NCBI GenBank assembly: GCA_938020525.1
Contig: CALIHW010000174.1
Location: forward strand, 1-37,176
Reading direction: 5' to 3'
Origin: an uncultured Granulosicoccaceae bacterium
GTDB lineage: Bacteria; Pseudomonadota; Gammaproteobacteria; Granulosicoccales; Granulosicoccaceae
DNA length: 37,176 nt
Both the position numbers and the translations under genes were made by a program. Positions 25,726 to 34,752 of this stretch are shown here, piece after piece. Position 1 is the first letter of the stretch. Every line of letters starts with the position of its first letter. The notes below the pieces were generated by a model. The model was not told where the DNA came from, ran no database searches, and was given only the letters and a program-made list of their open reading frames with translations.

Positions 25726-26637
25726 GTGTCATTGAACAAGAATTCCCAACTGGCACCAAGCGTCATTCTTTTTGTCACCGTAGCGCTATGGGGAATATTC
25801 TGGCTTCCCTTACGGCATATAGAAGCCAAAGGTATTTCCGGGGTCTGGGCAGTTGTCGCTATCAATATAGTTCCCCTGCTGTTCCTTTTACCTCTGGTTT
25901 TGTATCGTCGAAAATATTTTCTTGTCAATTTAAAAACCAAAACACTCGTTGGAATAGCAATGGGTGGCGGCATGGCTTTTTATGCCATCGCGTTTCTATA
26001 TACAAGTATTTTGCGAACCACGCTGCTGTTTTACATGAGTCCGATCTGGGCCACTTTACTGGCTATGTTTCTATTGCGGGAAAAAGCAAATTCAGGTCGT
26101 TGGATTGCAATAGCCATAGCTTTCACCGGACTGCTCCTAATACTCTCCGGCAAGTCCGATACCGATCTCAATGTAAAACTGAATCGCGGTGATTTCTTTG
26201 CGTTATTGGCAGGACTGATGTGGGGTTATGGCACCGTACTGATAAAGAAAACCAATGAGATACCCGCCATCGACCTGGTACCGGCACAGTATTTCTGGGC
26301 TACGGTAATAGCATTCGTCGTATTGCTCACTACGGCAGGCAATTCAGATTTTCGTGTTCCACAATTTCAACAGTGGATAGAAGCCACGCCACTAATTGTC
26401 GGTTTCTATGTATTGCTCACTGCGCCAACAATATTTATCTGCACGCGTATAGCACAAATACTCTCACCAGGCAGAGTGTGTCTTCTCATGATGTCAGAAG
26501 TATTAGTTGCTGGAATCAGTGCGCCACTGCTGGCGGGAGAATTGATATCATTACTTGAATGGCTTGCCGGATTGCTAATTATTGCAGCCACAGTAGTTGA
26601 GGTTTACAGCACTAAAGAGACAGACGAAGCGAGTTAG
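25726..26637 (+). CDS. EamA/DMT-family transporter
   Basis: A 303-residue inner-membrane protein with about ten hydrophobic helices in two EamA halves (roughly 10-145 and 160-295). The first half ends FYMSPIWATLLAMFLLREKA, and the second has the equivalent PGRVCLLMMSEVLVAG. Such proteins export or exchange small metabolites such as amino acids. The start is GTG 25726; no strong ribosome site is visible, and the two ATGs just upstream (25718, 25721) are out of frame. It is divergent from the aminotransferase with a 133-bp shared gap, so a functional link is possible. Substrate unknown. Confidence 0.85.
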   Translation: MSLNKNSQLAPSVILFVTVALWGIFWLPLRHIEAKGISGVWAVVAINIVPLLFLLPLVLYRRKYFLVNLKTKTLVGIAMGGGMAFYAIAFLYTSILRTTLLFYMSPIWATLLAMFLLREKANSGRWIAIAIAFTGLLLILSGKSDTDLNVKLNRGDFFALLAGLMWGYGTVLIKKTNEIPAIDLVPAQYFWATVIAFVVLLTTAGNSDFRVPQFQQWIEATPLIVGFYVLLTAPTIFICTRIAQILSPGRVCLLMMSEVLVAGISAPLLAGELISLLEWLAGLLIIAATVVEVYSTKETDEAS

Positions 26638-26653
26638 CAACCACTCAACGAGA

Positions 26654-27274
26654 CTATTTTGCCTTGCTGAATATATCGATCACCCGGTCATTGCTGTCGT
26701 CTAGAAAATAGACAACCGAGCGACCTGCATGACCATACTCTTTGACATACAAGTGCCACAGGTTACTGATATCGGTTTTTAAGTCTACCCTGGTCTGATA
26801 ACGGACACGCTTCCAAAGACCATCGTTCAGCCTGACTTCCATTTGTCCTTTCTCCTTCCGGTTTACCGCAAGGAACAGCTCATCACCGACCAGTTCGTTT
26901 AACCCATATATCGCATCATTAATCTCGCCCCAGACCTGCTCTTTTTTCAAAGGCACAATTACTGGTGCTGCACCTAGCTCTTCAACCACGCTGTCTTCAA
27001 TCGGCGTTTCTTCAGATGCCGCGGGAACAGGAGTGGTGCGAGTGGCAACAGATGCCTTCGCCTCCACCACAATCGCCTGTGGTGCAACTGGTGTTGGCAC
27101 AAGTGGCGCTGAAACGGACGACTGAGCGGTTCCGTCAACCGGACCAGCGACAGCACCAGATGAGTCTCTGGAATCAGAATGAACCATTCGAAACGAGCTC
27201 ACTAAAACCACTGCAAGCAGTGTCAGCGGCGCTAAATTCAGAAATAGCTTCTGTAACCTGGCAAACAATACCAT
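26654..27274 (-). CDS. Single-pass membrane-anchored hypothetical protein
   Basis: I do not recognise this 206-residue protein. It has an N-terminal anchor or signal (LNLAPLTLLAVVLVSSF, about 12-28), a low-complexity Ala/Pro/Ser/Thr/Val linker (about 30-105) and a compact C-terminal domain (about 110-206) rich in charged and aromatic residues (WGEINDAIYGLNELV, VRLNDGLWKRVRYQ, YVKEYGHAGRSVVYFLDD). This suggests a periplasmic domain held on a flexible stalk. It is convergent with the EamA gene (16 bases apart) and divergent from selO. Codon use looks normal for the region. Confidence 0.7.
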   Translation of the reverse strand: MVLFARLQKLFLNLAPLTLLAVVLVSSFRMVHSDSRDSSGAVAGPVDGTAQSSVSAPLVPTPVAPQAIVVEAKASVATRTTPVPAASEETPIEDSVVEELGAAPVIVPLKKEQVWGEINDAIYGLNELVGDELFLAVNRKEKGQMEVRLNDGLWKRVRYQTRVDLKTDISNLWHLYVKEYGHAGRSVVYFLDDSNDRVIDIFSKAK

Positions 27275-27402
27275 CTCTCTCGAATTACACCGGCTGAAAC
27301 GTCACCGGTTCTGGCGGGAAATCTACTGCACAACACAGTAGTAAACTAAATGTTCCGCATTTTGTACAGTGACAAGTGCGCACAAACCGGCAATAAAAAG
27401 AA

Positions 27403-27418
27403 TTGATATTAATATCAA
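27403..27418. promoter_or_regulatory. Perfect 16-bp palindrome, candidate operator
   Basis: TTGATATTAATATCAA is a perfect palindrome in the 272-bp divergent gap between the anchored protein (start 27274) and selO (start 27547). An A+T-rich even palindrome of this size suits a dimeric helix-turn-helix regulator. The rest of the gap shows no gene. Confidence 0.4.
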
Positions 27419-27546
27419 CGCGTTAAATTCAGATGGATCACACTTTTGGCTGTATCAAATTCATACCAGACAACCCTTACACTGCGCAGCCGTAAAAACC
27501 GTCCGCCAATCGATATACTGCAGATACTCCAGCAACCTACCCCGGA

Positions 27547-29103
27547 TTGAACTCCGTGCAGATAAACGATGACTTCACAACCGCTTTACCGGGTGATTCC
27601 GAGACCAGAAATTACCCGCGTCAGGTCTATCAGTCCGTCTGGTCAAAAACCCAACCGGTGGCCGCTGCCGCCCCAAAACTGGTAAGCCATATCCCGGAAC
27701 TCACCTCGCTGCTGGACATTGATGTATCGAACCCGGACGCAGCGCACATCTTTACCGGCTCTGCAATTTCGAAAACCGCCACACCGTATTCAATGCGCTA
27801 TGGCGGCCACCAGTTTGGCAACTGGGCTGGGCAACTTGGTGACGGAAGAGCAATTGCACTAGGCGAAGTCAACGACAAAAACGGACAACACTGGACCTTA
27901 CAATTAAAAGGGGCCGGCCCAACCCCATACTCACGACAGGGAGACGGTTATGCAGTTCTCCGCTCTTCGATTCGTGAATACATGTGCGCTGAGGCTATTC
28001 ATCATTTGGGTATACCCACTACCCGTTCTTTAACACTCTGCACAACTGGTGAGACAATCCCGCGAGATGTTTTCTATGACGGCAACGTCACCATGGAACA
28101 AGGTGCAATTGTTTGTCGTGCTGCACATTCTTTTATCCGCTTTGGTAATTTTGAAATTCATGCAGCTTACGAAGAAACTGACCTGCTTAAACAACTAGCA
28201 GACTATGTGATAAAGCGCGACTACCCGCACCTTGGTCAACCAGGTCCCGCGGTATACCAACAATGGTTCAGGGAAATCCTTCAACGTACAGCCAACACGG
28301 TTGCCAACTGGCAAAGAGTGGGCTTTGTACATGCAGTGATGAATACCGACAATATGTCTATCCTCGGGCAGACAATAGACTACGGGCCTTATGGCTGGCT
28401 CGAAGAGTATGATCCGCGCTGGACACCAAACTATATCGACAACAGCATGCGTCGATACTCTTATGGTAATCAGCCTGAAATTGCCCTTTGGAATCTATAT
28501 CGACTGGCCAATGCAATATTGCCATTGTTTGAATCTACTGAACCACTCGAAGAGGTACTAAAAGAATACCGTGGTACTTATGATCAAATCTGGAACAAAA
28601 TCCAGGCAAATAAACTCGGACTACAAGACTACGATACTTCAGACAAGAACCTCTACGAATCACTATGGACCACATTGAAATCTACAGGTACTGATTACAC
28701 TATTTTCTTCAGGCAGTTGGCAAAGGTGACGCCAGAAATGCAGGAAATTGAAATTGAAATTCAACTTAAACCTGCCCTATACAACCCGGAAGAATTCAAA
28801 GGCGACATTGCTGCAGGGTTTATGCAGTGGGTCACTCAATGGCAGGCATGCACAGCCAGGACGGACAAAGACAAACGTCTAACAACAATGCTGCAAACCA
28901 ACCCAAAATATGTGCTGCGTAACTATCTGGCTCTCAATGCGATTGATGCCGCCGAAACAGGGGATTTTTCATTAATGGAAAACATCATGAAAGTTCTGCG
29001 CACTCCCTACGACGAACACCCGAATGAAGAAGGGTTCGCGTCACGCAGACCGGACTGGGCAACAACAAGACCAGGCTGCACTATGCTGACTTGTTCAAGC
29101 TGA
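27547..29103 (+). CDS. selO: SelO, protein adenylyltransferase (UPF0061/YdiU family)
   Basis: A 518-residue pseudokinase-fold enzyme that transfers AMP from ATP to Ser/Thr/Tyr of target proteins; in E. coli it is linked to redox stress. Family landmarks: LPGDSETRN at the N-terminus, MRYGGHQFGNWAGQLGDGRA, LQLKGAGPTPYSRQGDGYAV with the R-S-S-I-R-E motif after it, TRSLTL, VHAVMNTDNMSILGQTIDYG (active-site Asn/Asp) and the conserved C-terminal Cys in GCTMLTCSS, the position of selenocysteine in animal homologues. The only available in-frame starts are TTG 27547 and GTG 27556; neither has a clear ribosome site, so the exact N-terminus is uncertain. It is convergent with the MFS gene 22 bases away. 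Confidence 0.93.
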   Translation: MNSVQINDDFTTALPGDSETRNYPRQVYQSVWSKTQPVAAAAPKLVSHIPELTSLLDIDVSNPDAAHIFTGSAISKTATPYSMRYGGHQFGNWAGQLGDGRAIALGEVNDKNGQHWTLQLKGAGPTPYSRQGDGYAVLRSSIREYMCAEAIHHLGIPTTRSLTLCTTGETIPRDVFYDGNVTMEQGAIVCRAAHSFIRFGNFEIHAAYEETDLLKQLADYVIKRDYPHLGQPGPAVYQQWFREILQRTANTVANWQRVGFVHAVMNTDNMSILGQTIDYGPYGWLEEYDPRWTPNYIDNSMRRYSYGNQPEIALWNLYRLANAILPLFESTEPLEEVLKEYRGTYDQIWNKIQANKLGLQDYDTSDKNLYESLWTTLKSTGTDYTIFFRQLAKVTPEMQEIEIEIQLKPALYNPEEFKGDIAAGFMQWVTQWQACTARTDKDKRLTTMLQTNPKYVLRNYLALNAIDAAETGDFSLMENIMKVLRTPYDEHPNEEGFASRRPDWATTRPGCTMLTCSS

Positions 29104-29125
29104 ACCGATACTTTCTAATAGGCTA

Positions 29126-30328
29126 CTAAACCGTTGCAGCAGACTGCCATTGACGGAACACTAATAGCGCTACAAAAACAGAAAGAGCGGAAAGTAAAAA
29201 CGGCGCCGCCGGCAAATAATAAGGTGTGCCATCACGGGTAAAAAAACTAAATACCTGTGTCATCACTAATGGGCTAACGATAGTTGCAAGTGCGGTCAGT
29301 GAACCCATCACACCTTGCAGTTCACCTTGCGCGTTTTTCGGTACATTGTTACTCATTAACCCTTGCAGAGCCGGCACAGCCACCGCACTAAAAACGCTAA
29401 TTGGCATATAGGCAAAGACATGCCATGTCTCAGTCATAAACGGATAAACCAGAAACGTCATTAAGTGGATGCACATACCAAACAGTGCAGTACGCTTTTC
29501 CCCGAACTTTGTGAGAATAGGCCGAATCAATGCCCCCTGGATAATGACAATACCGAGCCCATAGGCGGCAAGTGATAAGCCAACCATGCGCGAATCCCAG
29601 TTAAACTGTGCGCGGCCAAAAAATGCCCATACTGCCGGGTAGACAAAGAAAGCAATGCTCAGTAACAGAAACACCATCAGCATTGGCATCATGGCTGGTA
29701 GCTTTCTCATCTGCAGGAACGCACCAAATGGATTGGCTCTTTTCCATTCAAACGGTCTTTTGGTTTGCGGAGTTAGCGATTCTGGCAAAACAAAATAACC
29801 GAACAACATATTCGCAAACGCCACTGCTGCCGCTGCAAAGAAAGGCGCACGCGAACCGAAGTCTGCAAGCAATCCGCCAATGGCAGGACCGAGAATAAAA
29901 CCCACTCCAAATGCAGCACCGAGCAAACCGAAATTCTTGGCTTTCTCTTCCGGGCTGGAGATGTCTGCCATATAGGCTGCAGCTGTTGACTGCGTTGCCG
30001 CGGTTATGCCTCCAATAAATCGACCGAGAAACAACAACCACAGCGTGTGTGCAAACGCCATAATTAAATAGTCTGCTGCCATAACAAACAAGGCGACCAA
30101 TAAAACAGGTCGCCTGCCCAGCGCATCTGATAACCCACCAAGTGCCGGTGAAAATAGAAACTGGTTTATTGCAAATACAACGGTCAGCATGCCGCCCCAG
30201 AGAGCAGCCTGACTTAAATCAACATTGCCAACCTCACGAATAAGATCCGGCATCACTGGCATGACGATTCCGATGCCCATTGAATCGAGCACAACGGTGA
30301 TAAATATAAATACAACAGGCAGGCGCAT
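29126..30328 (-). CDS. TetA-like MFS transporter (DHA1 family)
   Basis: A 400-residue, 12-helix inner-membrane antiporter. The N-terminus (VVFIFITVVLDSMGIGIVMP, then V-M-P-D-L) is typical of TetA-type exporters, with the loop 2-3 motif GGLSDALGRRPVLL and motif C GAAFGVGFILGPAIGG. The start has GGAG five bases upstream. It begins 54 bases after caiD on the same strand, so it may be cotranscribed with the carnitine operon and export a quaternary amine or another compound. It may equally be an ordinary multidrug exporter. Tetracycline resistance is not claimed. Confidence 0.85.
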   Translation of the reverse strand: MRLPVVFIFITVVLDSMGIGIVMPVMPDLIREVGNVDLSQAALWGGMLTVVFAINQFLFSPALGGLSDALGRRPVLLVALFVMAADYLIMAFAHTLWLLFLGRFIGGITAATQSTAAAYMADISSPEEKAKNFGLLGAAFGVGFILGPAIGGLLADFGSRAPFFAAAAVAFANMLFGYFVLPESLTPQTKRPFEWKRANPFGAFLQMRKLPAMMPMLMVFLLLSIAFFVYPAVWAFFGRAQFNWDSRMVGLSLAAYGLGIVIIQGALIRPILTKFGEKRTALFGMCIHLMTFLVYPFMTETWHVFAYMPISVFSAVAVPALQGLMSNNVPKNAQGELQGVMGSLTALATIVSPLVMTQVFSFFTRDGTPYYLPAAPFLLSALSVFVALLVFRQWQSAATV

Positions 30329-30382
30329 AAGCGCTCCGATGCGAGCAGTCAGCTCATAGACATAACGAGGTGGTGGGGAAGT

Positions 30383-31168
30383 TTACCTGCCTTTCCAGAC
30401 CGGATCGCGTTTTTCCGCAAACGCTTTTGCACCTTCGAGCTGATCCTCAGAACTGTAAAGCTTATCAACCGTTGCAAGCTGTCTCTTTGAAATCCGGTTT
30501 AACGCATCCTGAAATTTCATATCTTCCGCTTCTCTTACGACTTCTTTAATGGCGGCATATACCAGTGGCGGGCCGGAGACCAGCAGTCTTGCAAGTTCCC
30601 AGGTTTTATCCAACAGCTCATCAGGCTCGCAAATCTCTTTTAACAAACCCCACCGCAATGCCTCTTCAGCATCAAACCAGCGTCCAGTCAAAAGCAAATC
30701 CATCGCTACGTGATAGGGAATACGCTTGGGAAGCTTCACTGAAGCCGCGTCTGCCACAGTACCGGAACGTATTTCAGGCAGAGCAAAGGTTGCAGTATTG
30801 GATGCCAATATTAGATCACAAGACAACGCAACCTCCAGCCCACCACCACAGCAAATTCCGTTAACTGCACAGATAACCGGTTTATTTAAATTGCCAAGCT
30901 CCTGCAGACCACCGAAGCCACCAATACCGTAGTCCCCGTCGACGGCATCACCGTCTGCCGCTGCTTTCAAATCCCAACCAGGACAGAAGAACTTCTCTCC
31001 TTCTGCACGCAGTATGGCAATGCGCAGCTCGGGATCATCGCGAAAATCCATAAAGATCTCACCCATAATACGACTGGTCGCAAGATCAATAGAGTTTGCT
31101 TTTGGCCGGTCAATAGTAACCTCAAGGATTTGGCCCTCGTGACGGGTTTTAATGGGAGTATCTGTCAT
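30383..31168 (-). CDS. caiD: Crotonobetainyl-CoA hydratase (carnitinyl-CoA dehydratase) CaiD-type
   Basis: A 261-residue crotonase, exactly the length of E. coli CaiD. It hydrates crotonobetainyl-CoA to L-carnitinyl-CoA and the reverse. Family signatures: TIDRPKANSIDLATSRIMGE, FFCPGWDLKAAADGDAVDGD, the oxyanion-hole and catalytic-Glu segment GICCGGGLEVALSCDLILAS, the second Glu in FALPEIRSG and the C-terminus KAFAEKRDPVWKGR, which is diagnostic of the CaiD group. The ATG at 31168 was chosen over a TTG at 31177; AGG from the end of the previous gene gives a fair ribosome site. It follows the acyl-CoA ligase gene by 10 bases and is cytoplasmic. Confidence 0.88.
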   Translation of the reverse strand: MTDTPIKTRHEGQILEVTIDRPKANSIDLATSRIMGEIFMDFRDDPELRIAILRAEGEKFFCPGWDLKAAADGDAVDGDYGIGGFGGLQELGNLNKPVICAVNGICCGGGLEVALSCDLILASNTATFALPEIRSGTVADAASVKLPKRIPYHVAMDLLLTGRWFDAEEALRWGLLKEICEPDELLDKTWELARLLVSGPPLVYAAIKEVVREAEDMKFQDALNRISKRQLATVDKLYSSEDQLEGAKAFAEKRDPVWKGR

Positions 31169-31178
31169 AACATTCAAC

Positions 31179-33248
31179 CTATAACTTTTTCTGGAGTGAT
31201 GCAGATGCGGTGATCAACGCATCAACAACCATCGTTTTATTTGAAAGACATAACAATGGATTGATCTCTACCTCAGCGATATCATCATGGTTTAACTCAA
31301 CCCACTGACAAAGATGCAATATCGATTCAATAATCGACGGAATATCTGCGCTGACCTGCCCACGATATCCTTTCAATACCTCTGACAATCTGAGCTCGCT
31401 TAACTTCTGACTGATTGCTTCTTCCGAGACCGGCAACAACATTGAAACTGTATCACGCAATAGCTCTGTCAGTACGCCACCGGCACCGATAGTGAGCTTA
31501 AACAAGCCATCTGGTTCACGTATAATCCCGACTAACATCTCAGTCACCGCACCCTGAAAGTACGGCTCAATCAAAAGTTCGTCTGCCTTACTGAACAAAG
31601 CAGCACAATGCTCACGCAGTGCTTCTTCTGTTTGTACATCAAGTACGACCCCACCCTGCTCAGTCTTATGTGTTACCCCGGAAACTTTTATCACCAGCGG
31701 ATAACCGGTACTATGACTGGCGGTTACCGCCTGATCAATACTTGTCACCTTAACGGCTGCTGCAACCGCTAAACCCGACTCCCTTAATAGCGACTTAGCA
31801 TCATACTCAGACAGTACAGCCGTGGTCTCAAGCGACTTACCGGACTGCAGCAGAGGCTGTGATGGGTTGTCAGGACCACCGATGGCAGAGCCCGCAACCA
31901 CGGCATCAAGCGCTGCCTCAATACCGCCGAAAGTCGGTACCTTCTTTTGCATCAGGTATTCAGCTAGAGACTCTGGCAGATTTTCCGGCAACGTAGCCAG
32001 TACGGCAACCGCTGCACCAGTCTTGTCTTTTGCTGCCAGCAAGGCTTCAACTGCAACCCACCAGCTTTTGTCATCGCAGGTATCATTGCGCGGGAAGTCA
32101 ATCACCAGAAACGTCATTGCCGCAGGCGTCTGCAACATTGCAGCAAAGGTAGCTGTCATCGCTTTGATATCATCCCAAATATAAGTGTGATAATCGAGCG
32201 GGTTTGCGAGTGCTACCATCGGACCCAGTGCGCTGCGAAGCGCTGTTGCCTGTTCTTCACTAAGAGTCGGATATTCCAGCGGTCGATCACCGATCGAATC
32301 GGCCATTAAACTTGCCTCACCACCGGAACAACTCATCGAGGCTATCGTATTATTTTGCAGTGGCCCGCAGCAGTGAAGTAATTTAAGTGACTCAAGAAAC
32401 GATGGAATTGAATTTACCCTTGCAAAACCCAGTCGTTCTATCAATGCCGAGGCTGCTGCATCAGTACCCGCCAGAGAATTAGTGTGCGATACCATCGCAG
32501 ATTGCGAATGCTCCGTTTTACCAGCCTTGATAACTACAATACCGACTCGACGCCTGGCGGCCTTTTCAGCCAGCATCTGTAAGCCTGCAATATCGCCAAA
32601 GCCTTCAATATGTAAACCGATTGCCGTTACACGCTCATCATCGAGTAATGCACTTGCCATATCAGCAAGACTCACTTTGGCCTGATTGCCGGCAGTCATC
32701 ACATAGGCGATTGGCAAACCACGACGTTGCATGGTCATGTTAATCGCAATATTGGATGATTGAGTGATGATCGCAACACCACTTTCGACACGGCGCCCTC
32801 CATGCTGGTCAGGCCACAATAACGCACCATCCAGATAATTAATCAGGCCATAACAATTTGGCCCAATAATCGGCATGCCAGCAGCCGCATCTAATAGTTG
32901 TTCCTGTAACGCAATACCTTCTTCGTCTTCTGCAGACGCTTCACTGAAACCCGATGCAAAACAAACGGCACCACCAGCACCCTCCTGTGCAAGCTCTCTC
33001 ACAATGTCTATAGTCAGGCGACGATTAACGCCAATGAAAGTAGCATCAGGTGCTGCAGGGAGTTCAGCAATTGATCGATAGCAGGAATAACCCTGCACTT
33101 CATCAAGCTTGGGGTGTACCGGCCAAATTTCTCCGTCGAACTGCATGCGCACACACTGCTCAACTACGTTACGCCCCCATGAGCCGCCTACCACTGCAAT
33201 ACTCTCCGGGCGTAACAGTCTGCTTAGGTCAGATGAGCGCTCCATCAT
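31179..33248 (-). CDS. ADP-forming acyl-CoA ligase (acetate--CoA ligase family)
   Basis: A 689-residue fused acyl-CoA synthetase of the NDP-forming superfamily. Domains in order: CoA-binding Rossmann (about 8-110, ESIAVVGGSWGRNVVEQCV), two ligase-CoA flavodoxin-like domains (about 150-440) with the phosphohistidine segment MVSHTNSLAGTDAAASALIE, and a C-terminal ATP-grasp (about 480-689, GLAVAAAVKV, YPLVIKVSGVTHKTEQGGV). By position it should activate a trimethylammonium acid (gamma-butyrobetaine, crotonobetaine or carnitine) with CoA and ATP. E. coli uses the unrelated AMP-forming CaiC for this, so the operon substitutes a different enzyme class. It is separated from the dehydrogenase upstream by an inserted 253-bp element. 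The function is inferred from neighbours. Confidence 0.82.
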   Translation of the reverse strand: MMERSSDLSRLLRPESIAVVGGSWGRNVVEQCVRMQFDGEIWPVHPKLDEVQGYSCYRSIAELPAAPDATFIGVNRRLTIDIVRELAQEGAGGAVCFASGFSEASAEDEEGIALQEQLLDAAAGMPIIGPNCYGLINYLDGALLWPDQHGGRRVESGVAIITQSSNIAINMTMQRRGLPIAYVMTAGNQAKVSLADMASALLDDERVTAIGLHIEGFGDIAGLQMLAEKAARRRVGIVVIKAGKTEHSQSAMVSHTNSLAGTDAAASALIERLGFARVNSIPSFLESLKLLHCCGPLQNNTIASMSCSGGEASLMADSIGDRPLEYPTLSEEQATALRSALGPMVALANPLDYHTYIWDDIKAMTATFAAMLQTPAAMTFLVIDFPRNDTCDDKSWWVAVEALLAAKDKTGAAVAVLATLPENLPESLAEYLMQKKVPTFGGIEAALDAVVAGSAIGGPDNPSQPLLQSGKSLETTAVLSEYDAKSLLRESGLAVAAAVKVTSIDQAVTASHSTGYPLVIKVSGVTHKTEQGGVVLDVQTEEALREHCAALFSKADELLIEPYFQGAVTEMLVGIIREPDGLFKLTIGAGGVLTELLRDTVSMLLPVSEEAISQKLSELRLSEVLKGYRGQVSADIPSIIESILHLCQWVELNHDDIAEVEINPLLCLSNKTMVVDALITASASLQKKL

Positions 33249-33303
33249 CGCAGCACCTTCATTACGCCATCCACACTGCCAGCCGGGTTCTTCAAAGGGC
33301 TAG

Positions 33304-33556
33304 CCTGGATAATTCATGAGGATTCGGCGTCCAGAGGAAATCTGGCTAAACCGGTCGGCCAATCGCCTGAGGAAATGGGGTCTGAGAAACGTGGCCCGCC
33401 ACGTGCCGAAGAGGATGGGCCGAGATGTGACGCCAGATTTTCTTCTGGCGTCGAATAGACACACTGCTATTTTGAAAAAAGTGCTAATGAAGTGGTTTGG
33501 AACTGTATACATAGCTTTTCGCCAATAGTTACTTGTCGCCTGATGAATAATCCAGG
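33304..33556. mobile_element. MITE-like element 2 (253 bp) with CTAG target duplication
   Basis: Terminal inverted repeats: CCTGGATAATTCATGAGG (33304-33321) and the inverse of CCTGATGAATAATCCAGG (33539-33556), 16 of 18 identical. Both ends are flanked by CTAG (33300-33303 and 33557-33560), a perfect 4-bp target duplication. Inside are an inner hairpin GACGCCAGA-TTTTCT-TCTGGCGTC (33429-33452) and a related CCAGA-GGAAA-TCTGG hairpin near 33330. Short frames on both strands have no recognisable content. It lies in the middle of the carnitine operon. CC-starting ends with a 4-bp duplication recall the IS1380 family, but that assignment is from memory only. Confidence 0.85.
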
Positions 33557-34717
33557 CTAGGCGCCCAGCGGTCGCAACAACTCACGACTGATGATATGCC
33601 GTTGAATCTCTGAGGTGCCATCCCATATACGCTCTACTCTGGCATCACGCCAGAAGCGCGCCAGTGGCAAGTCACTCATAAGCCCCATGCCACCATAAAT
33701 TTGTATCGCTTCATCAGTGACTCTAGCCAACATCTCAGAGGCATACACTTTTGCACTGGCGATTTCGCGGTTGGCTGGTAATTTCTGATCAAGGCGCCAG
33801 GCTCCGGAAAGTGTCAGCAGATCAGCCGCATCAATTTCAGTGATCATGTCAGCAATCTTAAAACCAACACCCTGAAACTTCCCGATCGGCTGACCAAACT
33901 GCTTTCGCTCTGCGGCCTGCGCTAACGCCAGATCAAACACACGACGTGCCCGCCCAACACACATAGCCGCAACGGTAATACGCGTGGCATACAACCATTC
34001 ATTCATTATCTTAAAGCCACCGTGTAACTCGCCCAGTATCTGTGACTCGGGCAGACGGCAGTCGTCAAACTGCAAACGGCAGTTCTGATAACCACGATGA
34101 GAAACAGAATCATAGCCCGGCAGAATCTCAAAACCCGGTGTGCCACGGTCAACAAGAAAGCAAGTTATCTTCTTTTTGGTACCACGCGCAGTTTCTTCCT
34201 CACCGGTAGCAATAAACACAATCACAAAGTCTGCGACATTAGCGTGAGATATAAAATGCTTACTACCGTTTACAACCCAATCCCCACCTTGCTTTTTTGC
34301 CGTGCATTTCATCCCACGAACATCCGAACCCGCATCAGGCTCCGTCATTGCCAGCGCATCCATTCGCTCCCCGGTCACTGCGGGCAGCAGATACTTTTCT
34401 CGCTGTTCACCTTCGCATGCCATCAGGATATTCGATGGCCTGCCAAAGAAATGATTCAGGGCCATGGATGAACGCCCCAGCTCGCGCTCTACCAGACAGA
34501 AATCAACGTGGGATAAACCGCCACCACCGACTTCCTCCGGCATGTTGCAGGAATAAAAACCGATATCCATACATTTCTGTTTGATCTCTGCTGCGAGCTC
34601 ATCCGGCACGTTACCTGTACGTTCGACAAGTTCTTCGTGCGGGTACAGTTCTTTTTCACAGAACTCTCGCACGGTAGTGACAATCAGTTCCTGTTCTTCA
34701 GATAATGCAAAGTTCAT
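33557..34717 (-). CDS. Acyl-CoA dehydrogenase, probable gamma-butyrobetainyl-CoA dehydrogenase
   Basis: A 386-residue FAD enzyme of the short/medium-chain ACAD family. Motifs: ALAMTEPDAGSDVRGMKC (FAD/substrate), WVVNGSKHFISHANVADF, RKQFGQPIGKFQGV and YGGMGLMSDLPLARFWRDAR. In the C-terminal RIWDGTSEIQRHIISREL, Asp366 stands where many family members have the catalytic Glu (YEGT). In this operon the likely reaction is gamma-butyrobetainyl-CoA to crotonobetainyl-CoA, passing electrons to ETF. The ATG at 34717 matches the usual family start; a TTG four codons earlier is possible. It lies 35 bases after the carnitine dehydrogenase gene. Its stop codon TAG lies within the CTAG duplicated by MITE-like element 2. 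Confidence 0.88.
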   Translation of the reverse strand: MNFALSEEQELIVTTVREFCEKELYPHEELVERTGNVPDELAAEIKQKCMDIGFYSCNMPEEVGGGGLSHVDFCLVERELGRSSMALNHFFGRPSNILMACEGEQREKYLLPAVTGERMDALAMTEPDAGSDVRGMKCTAKKQGGDWVVNGSKHFISHANVADFVIVFIATGEEETARGTKKKITCFLVDRGTPGFEILPGYDSVSHRGYQNCRLQFDDCRLPESQILGELHGGFKIMNEWLYATRITVAAMCVGRARRVFDLALAQAAERKQFGQPIGKFQGVGFKIADMITEIDAADLLTLSGAWRLDQKLPANREIASAKVYASEMLARVTDEAIQIYGGMGLMSDLPLARFWRDARVERIWDGTSEIQRHIISRELLRPLGA

Positions 34718-34752
34718 AGAAGGCGCCAAGTTATTGAAAGTAGGTGCAGAGA

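Noticed and set aside
29126-30328. Reading the MFS gene as a tetracycline-resistance determinant
   Set aside because: TetA-like sequence is shared by many DHA1 exporters. Nothing here shows tetracycline specificity or a TetR partner.
33316-33528. 70-residue plus-strand frame, and a similar minus-strand frame, inside MITE-like element 2
   Set aside because: Neither has recognisable transposase or other content. Both arise from the element's inverted structure.
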